DNA of 64,000 nt from Rehmannia glutinosa (lineage: Eukaryota; Streptophyta; Magnoliopsida; Lamiales; Orobanchaceae). The notes under the pieces were generated by a model. It ran no database searches. It worked only from the letters and a program-made list of their open reading frames with translations, and was not told the DNA's origin. Of the stretch, positions 23,300 to 35,342 are shown in pieces. Made by a program: the position numbers and the translations under genes. Location: assembly GCA_016081115.2 (NCBI GenBank), contig CM071930.1:27295641-27359640 (forward strand), read 5' to 3'. How positions within the stretch are numbered: the first letter of the stretch is position 1; each line of letters opens with the position of its first letter.

Positions 23300-24818
23300 A
23301 TTTGGATTTTTATATAAGAACTAGATATTTTTTATTAAATTTATTTTGGAGTGGGTTTAGGATTTGATCTTACATGTTTTGATATATGGACGCATGGTCG
23401 TTTTTGAATTGACGCTTGAATTTGTTTTTTATAGGATCAATGTACACCCAAAATTTAAAGGGTATAGAAAATTATAATATTCCGTTGTAGATTTGATTGT
23501 ACACCCGTTATGTGGGTATATGGTTGATGTAAATCACAACTCCCCTTTTATCCCAAATGTTTTATTATATAATTTTCTGTTTAGGTTTAAGGTGTAATTT
23601 AAGGCATCGATCCAAATCGTCATATTTATTTTTCCGTGGATTAATATTTATGTGATGTATATGTGATATATGTTCCATGCATATTGATATGTCATTCATG
23701 GAACCACTCCCAAGCATGCCATACATCATGGTAATTGAATTGTTTAATTGTTATGATAGATCTATGAGATGGATTGACATTGATATAAAAGTGTTTTATA
23801 TATTTTTTAAAATTAATTTAAAATTATTTTATACAATTTTTAAAATTTGTATAAAAGTGTTTTATATGATTTTTAAAATTTGTATAAAAAATGTTTTATA
23901 TGATTTTAAAATTTGGGATAATTGTTTGGATTTAATTTTGTGAAAAATGGATCCAGTTTTTATGAAAAATCTCTGAATTGCATCTTTTAAAATAAAATAA
24001 TTCGAATTCGCGCTCGGGTAGCCTCGGGCAGCTTCCATTTTCAGCCTGCATGTCGTTTCCCTTATTCTTTCATGAAATTTTTCCGTTCTATCCCAATTCC
24101 CTTAATTATTTTGATAATTTAGGGGCTTTAAAGTTGATTAAAATTATGATTTAATTTCTAAAAGATAGATTTTTAAATTAGAGAATTTTAATAAAAAAAA
24201 CCAATAGGATTGGACTTGGCTTATTAAAACATAAGATGTTTTATACTTAAATGTTTAGGAAATATTTATTATAAAATAATGAGTGAGAGAAAGATTCATG
24301 ACAATAAATCATATGGCCTCCATTATTGATCAAAGCAACGTGAGATTTAAGTGATGCCTCGCGACGATCAGATCTGGCCCCCTACAGATGATTTTCACTT
24401 AAATCAATAATCACGGCTTTATCTCCAAAATGATAGGAATTTAAAATTTAACTCTTAATTTTCCTACCCTACGGTGGCGATTTTGAGTTAATTTTTAAAA
24501 TTCTAAATAATGGGTAATACTCAAAAGGATACAATCAAATAGTTTGGATGTATGTAGGCTAAATTAAAAGGTGGGTAATAAATAAATAAAGATATGAGAT
24601 ATCTTGATTATTTATTTTATTAATCTGAGATGGTCTCGATTTAATCGTCATTTGATTTGACCTACCTTACGGCGGCTTTTCAAATGTGAGATTAAATTAC
24701 CTTGGAATTGGTAGGATAAACTTTATTGCATTCATGCATCACGTTTATAATTCCTAAATTGAATGCTCTATGATGTTCGTTCGCTTATTTATGTCGCTTT
24801 ATTATATTTTCAGCAATC
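23300..24818 (+). other. Untranslated leader of element C
   Basis: 1.5 kb of AT-rich sequence between primer site and gag. It contains about four degenerate 40-bp tandem units rich in TTTTAAAATTTGTATAAAA (23785-23925). It also has two similar short boxes, CTACCCTACGGTGGCGATTT (24472) and CTACCTTACGGCGGCTTTT (24661). No gene seen. Confidence 0.55.
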
Positions 24819-25598
24819 ATGTCTGGTCCTATGCTTGCACTGTTGAATGTTGCATTAATTGGAGATAATTTTATTAAGTGGAAGAGTAACATGAACATTA
24901 CAATCATTTGTGAGAACCTCAAATTTGTTTTGATGGATGAATGTCCTCGTAAAACCCCCATTAATGTTGCATGCAGTGTGTGGGAGATGTATGAAAAATG
25001 GATTGCCGCTAATAGCAAAGCTCGGGCTTACTTATTAACCGGCATGAACAACGTGCTTAGGTTGAAGCACGAGCACACATAGACTGCTTATGAGATAATG
25101 GAGTCTCCGCAAGCTATGTTCGGTCAGCCTTCCGATCAATCGAGGCATGAAGCTGTGAAAATGGCTATGAATGCTAAGATGAAGAAGGGTCAGTCAGTAG
25201 GTGAGCATGTTTTGAACATGATCAACTACTTTATTGAAGTTGAAATCCATGATGCGACTATTGACGATCGCACACAAGTGAGTATGATTCTGGAATCACT
25301 CTCACCGGCTTTCCTCCAATTCAAGAGAAACTATGTCATGAATACATTTTCTTTTTCATTGACACAATTACTCAATGAATTGCAAACTTTTGAGGCCATT
25401 TCCATTTGAAAGGTCAAAAAAAGGGAGGCAAATGTTATTGAGGATAAGCCAACTTTCTCCAAGAAGAGGAAGGGCTAGGGGAAATGAGATGAATCAAAAC
25501 AAAAGAAAAGGAAGAGTTCCAAAGGCAAGAAGAATGGTGCCTCCAAACCAAAGGGAAAGTGTTTCCACTATGGAAAAGAGGGACATTGGAAGAGAAAC
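24819..25598 (+). pseudogene. Element C gag, degraded
   Basis: From ATG 24819 (MSGPMLALLNVALIGDNFIK) the sequence is recognisable Copia gag: DNFIKWKSNMN, YEKWIAANSKARAYLL, then an in-frame TAG at 25080. It continues with SRHEAVKMAMNAKMKKGQSVGEHVL and LESLSPAFLQFKRNYVMN to 25409. A basic tail and a zinc knuckle (KCFHYGKEGHWKRNC, second Cys replaced by Tyr) follow in other frames up to the solo LTR at 25599. Capsid function is lost. Confidence 0.8.
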
Positions 25599-25910
25599 TG
25601 TTTGATAAATGGTTTTATCATGATTTTGATGATTTTGTTTTTACACCAAAATAATGTTTTTAAAGGTTGTCCAAATACTCCTAAATGATTTAAAATGGTT
25701 TTAATATTTTCCGGAGTATTTCCTCAAGTTTATTTTCGACAATATTAGACAACACATTTAAGGATTTTATGTCAATGGGTTTTTACATTGAAACTATGTT
25801 TCTAAATGTTGTCCTAATACTCCCGATCGGTCTAAAATGTTTTCACTATTTTTTGGAGTATTTCTTGAAGTTTATTTTCGATATAAAATTGGACAACACT
25901 TTTGTTTTGA

Positions 25911-26163
25911 GGTCAACCGGTCGCCGTATAGGGCAACCCGTACCTGAAAGTTGTGCAAAATAGAAAACTTCATGTTTGCAGAAAATGGAGAGGGTGACCG
26001 GTCACCCTATAGGGCGACCGGTGACGTCGACTGGTCGACCTATAGGGCGACCGGTACATGGGAGCAAAAATTGAAACAGAACTCCTGCCCTTCAATATTT
26101 TAGTTTGTGCGACCGGCCAACATAGGGGACGACCGGTCGAACCCTACATCGACCGGTCGCCCT
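25911..26163 (+). repeat. Cluster of GACCGGTC palindromes in solo LTR
   Basis: At least seven GACCGGTC-like palindromes occur within 250 bp (about 25917, 25997, 26019, 26049, 26111, 26131, 26151). They are often coupled to CCTATAGGGCGACC, which adds a CCTATAGG palindrome. Arrangement and phase differ from those in element B's LTR. Confidence 0.85.
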
Positions 26164-26377
26164 GTGTAAATGTTGATACGATTATTTCAAACTCTATTTA
26201 CGTGCGGCCAGACGTCGCCCATTTGTTTGACAAAGAAAAATTCTAACCGTTGTTGCGTGACATGACTTTTCCCTAAATTGTGGGATTGATTTCTAACAGC
26301 TATAATCTTGATTTTAATTGCAATTTTTTTGTAGATATCAGATTCCAAGAGGAGCCTATCAAGGATCAATCATCTCC

Positions 26378-26385
26378 TATAAATA
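26378..26385 (+). promoter_or_regulatory. TATA box in solo LTR
   Basis: TATAAATA followed by GAGGAAGATTTGGAG. The same box occurs in element B's LTR at 21711-21718 (minus strand). It could drive outward transcription into element C. Confidence 0.65.
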
Positions 26386-27105
26386 GAGGAAGATTTGGAG
26401 CACAACAAGAAGAGAGAACAACACAACACAACAAGATATACTCAAGCAAACACTTGGTCTTCTATTGTCATTATTCTTGTTGTAATTTGCCTAGCTTTTC
26501 ACTTCCACATCTTGAGGTCTAGGCTTATTTCTTGATTACACTTGCACTCATAATTGTAATATTCATTATCGAGTTGTAATCTTGATTTTGGGTTATCATT
26601 CAACACAAGATATCCTTGTGAGTGTTCTTGTGGTAAGAACACACTTGGGTGATCTAGGTGTTAGGTGTAAGAAGATTGTGGTAATCTTCTTGTTGAGGTG
26701 TTGAAGAATTTGGTATTCTTCAAGGTTGAAGATTGTGGTAATCTTCACAAGGTGCCGTTGAAGGAATATTGTGGTAATCTTCAAAGGGAGATTGTGGTAA
26801 TCTCCATAGGTGGTGTTGAAGAAGAGTGTGGTGCTCTTCAAGGTGTTGTAAGTAGAGTTTGTATTAATTTTGGTAATTAATAAAATTCTTTTTCTTTTTG
26901 AAATCCACCCCAGATATACTGGGGTGGTAGAGGATTAGGCCCTAGGTGGGTTTAACCTCTTTAAATCAACGTGTGTTGTTTACATTCCGCACCTTTATTA
27001 TTGTTTTTGAGCATTCGGTTCGAAAAAGAGGGTAAAATCGAAAAGATGGAGATAATCTATTCACCCCCCCTCTAGATTATCGTAGCCGCTTGGACTTACA
27101 TAAAC

Positions 27106-28060
27106 TGCCCCAAGTACCTCGCTGAACTAAAGGAGAAAAAGCAAGGTAAATATGATTTACTTATTCTTGAAAGTTGTTTGGTAGCTAAAGATTCTTCTAC
27201 TTGAGTAGTTGATTTGGGTGATAGTAATCATGTGTGTTCTTCTTTACAGATACTTAGTTCTTATGAAGAGCTTGTCGAGGGGTCTTTCACAATGCGAGTT
27301 GGTAATGGTGCAGTGGTTTCGGCAAAAGCAGTGGGAGTAGTTAGGCTTAATATTAGAGATATAATTTTAATTTCAAACGATGTTTATTTTATTCCTAGTT
27401 TTCGTAGAAATTTGATTTCTATTTCAAAGTTACATGAATATTTATTTTCACTATCTTTTAATGATAATTCGATTATTATTTCTAAAAATGGGTGTGCTAT
27501 TTGTATTGCAATATTGGAAAATGGACTTTATTTAACTAAGCCTAGGGGACAACTACTGCTAAATACCAAAATATTTAGAGTAGAACATTCTAAACGAAAA
27601 AGGCAAAAGGTTTCTCAAGATGATCATATATGGATATGTTTATTTCATGCATAAAAAATTTGAGACTTTTGAAAAGTTCAAGGAATTTCATGCGGAAGCT
27701 GAAAAACAACTAGGAAAATCTTTGAAGTACCTTCGATAGGGGGCGAGTATGTTGATACCGAGTTCAAAGATTATTTGCTAGAGCATAGTATTTTGTACCA
27801 ACTCACAACACCTAGCACCCCTCAGCAAAACGGTGTTGCTAAAAGGAGAAACCGAACATTGCTTGATATGGTTAGGTCGATGATGAACTACGCGACACTG
27901 CCTGATTCATTTTGGGGGTATGCATTGCAAACGGTGGTTTACATTTTGAATGTCGTCCCGTCTAAGTTAATCAAAAAGACACCACTAGAATTGTGGAATG
28001 GGAGTAAAGTTAGTTTACGCCACTTCGCATATGGGGGTACCCAACACATGTGCTGAAAGG
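27106..28060 (+). pseudogene. Element C protease and integrase, degraded
   Basis: The protease is visible at 27207-27540. Its catalytic D-[ST]-G is changed to D-L-G (VVDLGDSNHVCSSLQ), and a TGA precedes it. VGNGAVVSAKAVGVVRL, FIPSFRRNLISISKL and ENGLYLTKPRG follow. The GAG-pre-integrase and the integrase zinc finger are deleted. Integrase resumes at QDDHIW (about 27620), frame-shifts, and continues as KFETFEKFKEFHAE, FKDYLLEHSILYQLTTPSTP, QQNGVAKRRNRTLLDMVRSM and DSFWGYALQTVVYILNVVPS to about 28050. Nonfunctional on several counts. Confidence 0.82.
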
Positions 28061-29660
28061 AAAGACTGGAAAGTTGCATCCACGTTCAGAAGTGTATATG
28101 TTTATTAGATATCCCAAAGGAACGAGAGGAGGTTTGTTTATGATCCGCAAGAAAAGAAAGTAATAGTTTTAACTAATGCTACCTTTCTTGAGAACGATTA
28201 TATAGAATACTATCGACCTCGAAGTAAAGTTATACTCGAGGAGTTACTTTCTGATGAGATCAGACCACAACCAACAAGAATTGTTGGGGAAATCACTAAA
28301 AATACCACTATACCTGATCAGAATGTCATAACACCTCGATGTAGTGGGAGGGTAATTAGACTACCAATACGTTATCGTCAAATCAAAGAGGCAAATGTTG
28401 CAGTTTTTGATGGGGTAGACGATGATCCATTGTCTTATCAACAAGCAATGTAGTATTCTGATAAAGAGAGGTGGCTTGAGCTATGAACCAAGAAATGGAG
28501 TCTATGTACTCCAACATTGTCTGGGTTCTTGTAGATCCGCCTAAGGATGTCAGGACCATTAGGTGCAAATGAATCTATAAGAGAAGAAAGGGTGTGGATG
28601 GAAAAGTAGAGATATTCAAAGCAAGGCTAGTGGCTAAGGGTTACACCAAAAAGGAGGGAGTCGACTATGAGGATACTTTCTCACCTGTTGCAATGGTAAA
28701 ATCTATTCGCATACTAATTTCAATTGCTGCATGTCTTTACTATGAGATATGCCAGATGGATGTTAAGACGGCCTTTCTGAATGGCCATCTAGACGAGAAA
28801 ATCTACATGCAGCAACCACAGGGTTTTGTACCCGAAGGTCAAGAGCGGCAAATTTGCAAATTGTTTAGATCCATTTATGGGTTAAAGCAAGTCTCAAGGT
28901 CATGGAACCATAGATTTGATGAGATAATTAAGTCTTATGGTTTTGACCAAAATATTGATGAGCCTTGTGTATACAAGCAGATCAAGATGGTAAAGTGGCA
29001 TTTTTAGTGCTTTACGTAGATGACATTCTACTCATTGGGAATGATGTAAAAATGTTATCTAAGGTTAAAGGTTAGCTTGCCAAGAAATTCCTAATGATAT
29101 GTTCTTGGAATTCGAATCGTTCAAATTCACAAGAACAAATTATTGACATTGTCTCATGTTTCTTATATCGATAACATGTTGTACTAAAAAATGCAAGATT
29201 CCAAACAGTGTTACCTACCAACTCGACATGGAATCGTTCTCTACAAGGAGAAGTGTCTTAAGACATCTCAGGAAGAATAGGACATGAAACTCATTCCCTA
29301 TGCCTCAGCAGTAGGAAACCTAAAGTATGCCATGTTGTGTACTAGGCTCGGTATTTGATATGTAGTAGGGATAGCCAGCCGGTTGCAATCTAATCCAGAA
29401 ATATTTCATTAGATAATAGTCAAGAACCTTCTCAAGTATGTTTGAGAACAAGATGTTTGTCTATTTAGGTGGTGACCTTAAAATAGACGACTGCACTGAT
29501 TCTGACTTCTAGTCAGACAAGGATACTCGAAAGTCGATATTTGGGTCAGTGTACATTCTTGTTGATCCTATCAACATAACCCAACCGGAAAAGTGTTTTT
29601 AGAGGCAAAGAACATAGGACTGGGAGACATGTCCCATATGCTTTAGTGCAACTGGGAGAT
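28061..29660 (+). pseudogene. Element C reverse transcriptase and RNase H, degraded
   Basis: A linker from 28061 leads to an RT core at 28594-29007: FKARLVAKGYTKKEGVDYED, TFSPVAMVKSIRILISIAA, QMDVKTAFLNGHLDEKIYMQ, LFRSIYGLKQVSRSWNHRFD. The catalytic YVDD box is at 29013-29024, one frame over. Beyond it the RNase H half is riddled with stops, and only scattered similarity remains to GTGCAACTGGGAGAT, the degenerate polypurine tract before the 3' LTR. Confidence 0.82.
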
Positions 29661-31082
29661 TGTTAGGATATTGCCCTTAAAGTAATTGTGAACTGTTTTT
29701 GATTATTAATAAATGCGACATTTATTTTCAAACTCTTGTGCATATTGTATGTATTTTCTTGAACATCATGGAAATCCTTAGTTTATTTAATGTAACCATA
29801 ATTTTAGTATATAAGTATTATATATAAGAGGATTAAAATTATGGATAATAAACTAAAATTAAGTTCATGATGAAATTAATTAAAGTATGGGATCTTTAAT
29901 TAAAACATCACTAATGCGGCCCAGAACATTTTGAATGTGACTGTCTTATCCAGACCATCGACGTGGAGACATCTTAATGGGAGCAATTATATATGATTTG
30001 ATCATATAGGACTTGGACCGATTTAATTTGAATTTTTTCATACAAATTCCGTTGTAGAAATGGAAAATCAAATTAAATCACAAGATGATCATATATGGAT
30101 AAATCTTAATCCTGAGTGATTATAGACTCCTGTTTATTTTTGTGTGATTCTTAAGTTGCTCGTTAAAGTTTGTCATACGACATTCCAATACTTGTATTTT
30201 AGATTCACATTTGAATTAAATAGTTGGGAATATAAATTCACAAATATGGAATATTCCATTTCCTCTTTCGACAAGTAGAAAGATGATTCTCTCATTTGTT
30301 AATTGTGGAACTGAATGGTCTGAGATCTCTAATTTATAATCCGATTATAAATTAACCATTCGCTAGTGAATTAATGGTGAATGAGGATAAGAAGTAATTG
30401 AAGAGGTTTAATGGATAATACCTAGTTTCAATTACGAATTATCTATGGAGGATTAAACTATATGTGATGATTATATCAATGGACTGCTCATTTCGTAGAG
30501 TAAGATATTCTATATTTACAAGAGTGCAATTCTGAATTTATAAAGGGGTAATATCGAAATTAACAGGTCGATTAAATTAATTAAAGAGTTTAATTATTTA
30601 TTCGATTTATTGGAGCTTATAATTATAGGTCCATGGTTCCCGGTTCGTCTTCCTAGATTAAACTGGTTAGAAATAATATTTTATGTTCCTGAAGGTTTAT
30701 GGAAAAGAGTTTAATAATTACAGTTTTGATTGTATTAGAAATTAAATAAATATAAGATATTTATGATATTAATATAATTATTAAGTTGATAATTATATTG
30801 GATAATTATCGATTAGAGTTTGAGTCTATCTAGAATTATGAATTCTGGATTAGATAGGAAATTGACTTGAAGTGAAAAACTGATTGAACAAGGCCTATAA
30901 AAAGGAAACAATAATTTCACAATTAATCATTGAAATGTTTCGGCCACCCACCGGACGTCCATTGCACCAATTGAAAGAATTTTTCTTTTTGGGTTTTTTA
31001 AACAAAACAAAAAGTTATAGGTGATTCAATTCTCAAATTAAAAGCATATCCAACTAATGTCTAATTGGACTCGTGCACCATA
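29661..31082 (+). repeat. 3' LTR of element C, truncated
   Basis: Starts TGTTAGGATATTGCCC just after a GGGAGAT tract. From 30632 it matches the 5' LTR remnant, until GGACTCGTGCACCAT near 31082 where similarity stops. The remaining part of the LTR, through the CCAACA end, is missing. TATAAAAAGG occurs at 30897-30906. Confidence 0.83.
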
Positions 31083-32465
31083 TTAAATAATATAGTTTTT
31101 CAGTCCCGACTCGGGGACAACATATTAAATTAATAATTCACTAAATTTATAAGATAATACAAATATAAGAGTTCATATAGGTCTCATGTAATATATAAAT
31201 TAATAATTCCCTAATATATAATATATTTATGATTAATATATGAGGACTTCATAAAAAATGACTCAATTGTTATTTCTTTTTGTTGAAATGATGTCACCTT
31301 GAATTTTTTTCTATAACTTTTGTTAAGTTAGTAAAAAAATTAGTCTTCAAAAAAAAAAGTAAAAAAAATTAGTGCATTTTTTAGCTCAACCAAAAATTAT
31401 TCAATGTCATTGTTGTTGAGCTTGGTTTTGATAAGGGAGATTTACAATATAATTATTATTATCAACTTTACAATTCACATATCTTATTTGACTATCTACT
31501 CTCCGGTCCAACAACTCAACAATTTCAATTTTCAATATTTTTGCAGTTGTATAATACCTGCACTACGAAGTTGAATTTTTTATATTTTATTTTTTCGAAT
31601 TTGGGGTATATTGCTAAAAGTTTTACTAAAATCCAACAATTTTTTTTGAGTCATTTTTTCTAATTTTTGGTCCCTTCATGCATGTGTGGTTGCTTACATT
31701 TGAGAAATTTATTTCTTATTTAAACATATAATGTTGATAGAATTTTCAAGTATGTATGATTTTAGTGTCTGCCCTCAGTGTAGGTTTGTTTGCTTTTTTG
31801 GTTAGATGTTTTGCTTATTAATGACAACTATATTGCTTATAGAAGCAGAAAATGTTGCTTATATGATACAAATATGGCGTTTTAGATGATTCATGTGGCT
31901 TTGCCTAGTTTGGATTGGTAAATGTATCTGAGTTGGTTATGTTGCTCATATAAATTGCTTAAGTAGTGCAATTATATTTTTGGTTATTGACTTTGTAATG
32001 TTTTGCATGTTTATATGACATATTTAATTGTGTAATGATATGCTTTTTCAACATGAATCAGGAGTATGCATCTTGAGTCTTGCAAAAACTGTCATGCCTT
32101 GCTATGAATGTTGTTGATATAATTACATTGCTTGGAAATACCCCGAAAGGGGTAACAATGGATGCATAATTTTACAAAGTTCAACAACCTGCAAGGATAC
32201 TTATATGCTTACCAGTAAGCATACTGATGTATTGGAGGGGAGTCAGTCTAATTGTAGCGAATTATTATAGACATGTACTCCTTTTTCAGTGACACACCAG
32301 TAATTTTTGTAGAACTGTATTCCATTGTCCAAATTATTAAAGTTCATCCCTTTTTTGGGTGTCATTTGTTTTCACATTTTGGTATCCAATTTTTTTGTTG
32401 AATCCATTTAGATTTCTAGTTGTTGCTCAGCCACATTGTTAATGCCAGCTGTCAAGTTTTTGATT
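31083..32465. other. AT-rich spacer with TTGCTTAT motifs
   Basis: No gene supported. The part at 31690-32000 has several TTGCTTA or TTGCTTAT motifs. A 20-bp near-perfect palindrome, TATGCTTACCAGTAAGCATA, lies at 32204-32223, and a small hairpin, ACCCCGAAAGGGGT, near 32140. A short open stretch around 32090-32165 shows no recognisable family. Confidence 0.5.
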
Positions 32466-33693
32466 CACTACAAGAAATCACACATTTCATGACGAAAAAT
32501 ATCGTCATATAAACCTATTTTTTCGTCACAAAATGTATTTGGTGACGAAATTTGAGCGTCATAAAGATCGTCATTGTAGCCCCGTCATAAAAGGTATACA
32601 TGACATTTTTGCCATTTGTCACTACACAATTAACCTTTGGCCACGCTAATAACGATTGTCACGATTTGTATCATTTATTGTGACGCCTACATCGTCACAT
32701 AAACGATCAATTTTTTGTCATTTATATTATTTCTTTGTCACAAAAAAATATCATTTTAATGACAAAAGCATGTTTTTGTCATCATAGAATTAAATTTTAG
32801 TGACGAAAATGATCGCATTGCCGAATTCATCAAATTCTAATGACGAATTTTGGTGTCACAATTGTATTTATAATTTCATCATATATTACACAGCTTGTCA
32901 TGAAAGATGTGATTTTACGTTACGAAATAGTGCGTGTCACTTAATGTATATTTATAATGACAAAATAATGTGTCACCAATAATTACAATTCAACGACGAG
33001 ATATATGTTGTCACCAAAAGAATATGTAACGTGATGATTTTGTTTGTCATGGAAACAATCGCTATATATGACAAAGCTTATCAGCGTCGCTAATTGCACC
33101 GAAATAATGATGAAATCGTCCGTCATAAAAATTAATATGTGGTGACAAAATGTATCGTCACATAATAAATTTATACAGTGACAAGTTTAGAAAATATTTG
33201 TGACGATACAAGTCATCATTATAGTATATTTTTAATGACAAACTGTATATTGTCAAAGAATAGATTTTTTTGGTGACAACTAAGTTTATTGTAATAAATG
33301 AGTGTTTAAGTTACGAAATATTTCATTGTCACCAATTGGTAGCTTTCTTACATGACAACATAATTGTCATGAAAATAAGTATTATAGGCAATATAATTGG
33401 CATATTTTTTTAATTGTACATATATAATTATTTAAATATTAATTTGTAAAATATTCTATCAATACATTAATAATACTACAAAGTGCAAGTTCAAATGCAG
33501 TTAAGCATGAAAAATAAAATAAAAATAAAATCAATCATGTTTGATTAAGTAGAATACAATTATTTATCAATATAAGAGAAATGATAAGATATCCATATTT
33601 CAAATGGACAATAAACTACTTGAACAATGTCAAGAAAAAAAACATTAAATATCCAAATCAAAACAAAAGAGTACTTAGATTAATTTTATCGGC

Positions 33694-35056
33694 TTAAAGA
33701 GTATTCCCACTCGCAGCCATGAATGCCATAAGCTTTTCAATACAAGCACCTTGCTGACTGAGCTGGTCTTTCAAATCACTCACCTGTGACTTAAGCCCAC
33801 TCACTTGAGATTCCGATTCTTGTAACTTCTCTTGTGTCTCTTGAAGTTTATTTTGCAGTTGTTGAGTACTTGAGTCATGCGATGTGGTGCGTCTACTTGG
33901 AGGTTTTGGACCATATCCAAGGCCATTTCTATAACCAGATCCATGGGCAAGGACCTCAAGAACTATTTCGTCGACACTCTTCTCAATTCCTTCCTCCGTA
34001 TATTGGGCTCGCTTTGATATCATCAACTCCTATTTGAATATTGGACATACGAATATACAATTAATATCACGACACAAGCTAAAATATACAATAAAAATGT
34101 GTATGTGAATGATTACCCAATTCTCTTGAGCTTCAACTCTTGACAACCATCTTTCTCTTTATAGTGAGTACGTTTATATAATTCAATCATATCACATTCT
34201 TCTCCATTCAGCTCTTTCTGATACTATAAAAAAATGAGAAAATGAAAAAAAATCACAGTCCAAAAAGAAAAAGAAAATTAAAGAAACATTATCCACTCAA
34301 GGTTACCTAAAACACTTACAATTTCATGTTGAAGAACAGTAAAAGGTGTTCTACCTGAAATATGTGGTGCTCGTACTTGTTTCCGATTTCCAGTATTAAT
34401 TACACTTCGGTCCTGCAAAATAAGAATGGTGATATTGCAAGTTAAGGTACACATATAATAAAAACTAAGACACGTTATAAAATTTAAACATAAGTTTAAT
34501 TTAAGTTAGGTGATACTACCTTGTATTCAGGTGTTGCAAAATACTCGCACAAGACTTCCCAATTCTGTTTATTAGAAATACAAGATGGCTTATTATTTTT
34601 AGCCTCTTCAATGTTGCATACTTCTTGAAATGTTGATGAAGCTTGTAGCGCTTTTGTCGTGTACTAGATTTCAGCCTCTCTATCATGCATTTTCGCACTC
34701 CCGGATCATCAATATTAACATCCATGTGGATCTACAAGTGACACATATAAGATCATTTTAGATTATATAGAAAATAAAAGCAAAACTAAAAATATTTCAT
34801 GCGTACCTTTATATGATCAAACCCAGAGTCCAAACCTTTTTCTTCATCCACTTCTTTCCATCTTGGGCATCGGAAGGACGTCTCGAGTTACTACACCAAT
34901 TTGACTAGAAAGCTTTGAAGACTCCACCCGAGTTTTAGGCCTTCCGAGCAGTGGATCCACATTTATCTTCATTTTATTCCCAGAAGCAACAAATGCCTTC
35001 ATGATGCCTTTGCCCATTGTTTGACCACGTCCTCTTTTCTTTGAGATAGCCGGCAC
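33694..35056 (-). pseudogene. TNPA-like protein, Transposase_24 (Ptta/En/Spm) family
   Basis: A minus-strand gene with five apparent exons: 35056 to about 34807, 34733-34521, 34413-34319, 34224-34127 and about 34031-33694. Exon edges show usable GT/AG sites. The N-terminus is basic (MPAISKKRGRGQTMGKG). The core includes SFRCPRWKEVDEEKGLDSG, LKSSTRQKRYKLHQHFKKYA and HGSGYRNGLGYGPKP, matching the plant Ptta/En/Spm domain. A C-terminal leucine/glutamine coiled coil has QVSGLKSQVSDLKDQLSQQ. This family binds subterminal repeats. Single-base frame breaks lie near 34880 and near 34612, so the copy is probably inactive. Splicing is inferred. Confidence 0.75.
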
Positions 35057-35166
35057 ATCTGCACATCAAAAATGATGATAGAATAATAACAAAAGAGGGT
35101 ATTCGAAATGATGTTCATCAAGGGAGTAAAATGTAATATAGAATCAAATCTCAAGTGATAAATGTG

Positions 35167-35342
35167 GATCCACATGGATGTTAATATTGATGATCCGGGA
35201 GTGCGAAAATGCATGATAGAGAGGCTGAAATCTAGTACACGACAAAAACGCTACAAGCTTCATCAACATTTCAAGAAGTATGCAACATTGGAAGAGGCTA
35301 AAAATAATAAGCCATCTTGTATTTCTAATAAACAGAATTCTT
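35167..35342 (+). repeat. Inverted copy of TNPA exon 2
   Basis: A 176-bp plus-strand segment is nearly identical, in opposite orientation, to 34562-34733 of the same element. It encodes MDVNIDDPGVRKCMIERLK and continues through KYATLEEAKNNKPSCISN. This copy keeps the open frame across ATLEEAKN, where the native exon has lost one base. The intervening 433 bp would be the loop of a hairpin transcript. Confidence 0.85.

Larger units (their letters stand above)
25599..27100 (+). repeat. Solo LTR of the element B family
   Basis: The 1,502-bp TG...CA segment starts TGTTTGATAAATGG and ends TGGACTTACA. It is similar throughout to element B's LTR but on the plus strand. It is flanked by GAAAC (25594-25598) and TAAAC (27101-27105), a 5-bp target duplication with one mismatch. 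Joining the flanks restores a continuous gag zinc-knuckle reading, so only the LTR is inserted. No internal region or second LTR is present, so this is a solo LTR left by LTR-LTR recombination. Confidence 0.9.
22316..31082 (+). mobile_element. Copia element C, truncated at both ends
   Basis: This plus-strand Copia element comprises part of the 5' LTR (22316-23284), primer site, long AT-rich leader, gag, degraded pol and the 3' LTR from 29661. Its 5' LTR start lies beyond the nested B, A and D insertions. The 3' LTR loses similarity at about 31082, some 450 bases short of its expected end. A solo LTR of the B family splits gag from protease. All coding parts are frame-broken. It is the oldest layer of the nest. 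Confidence 0.85.

Noticed and set aside
32090..32230. Hairpin ACCCCGAAAGGGGT and nearby palindrome considered as a Helitron 3' end
   Set aside because: No CTRR end follows the hairpin, and no matching TC start was found.
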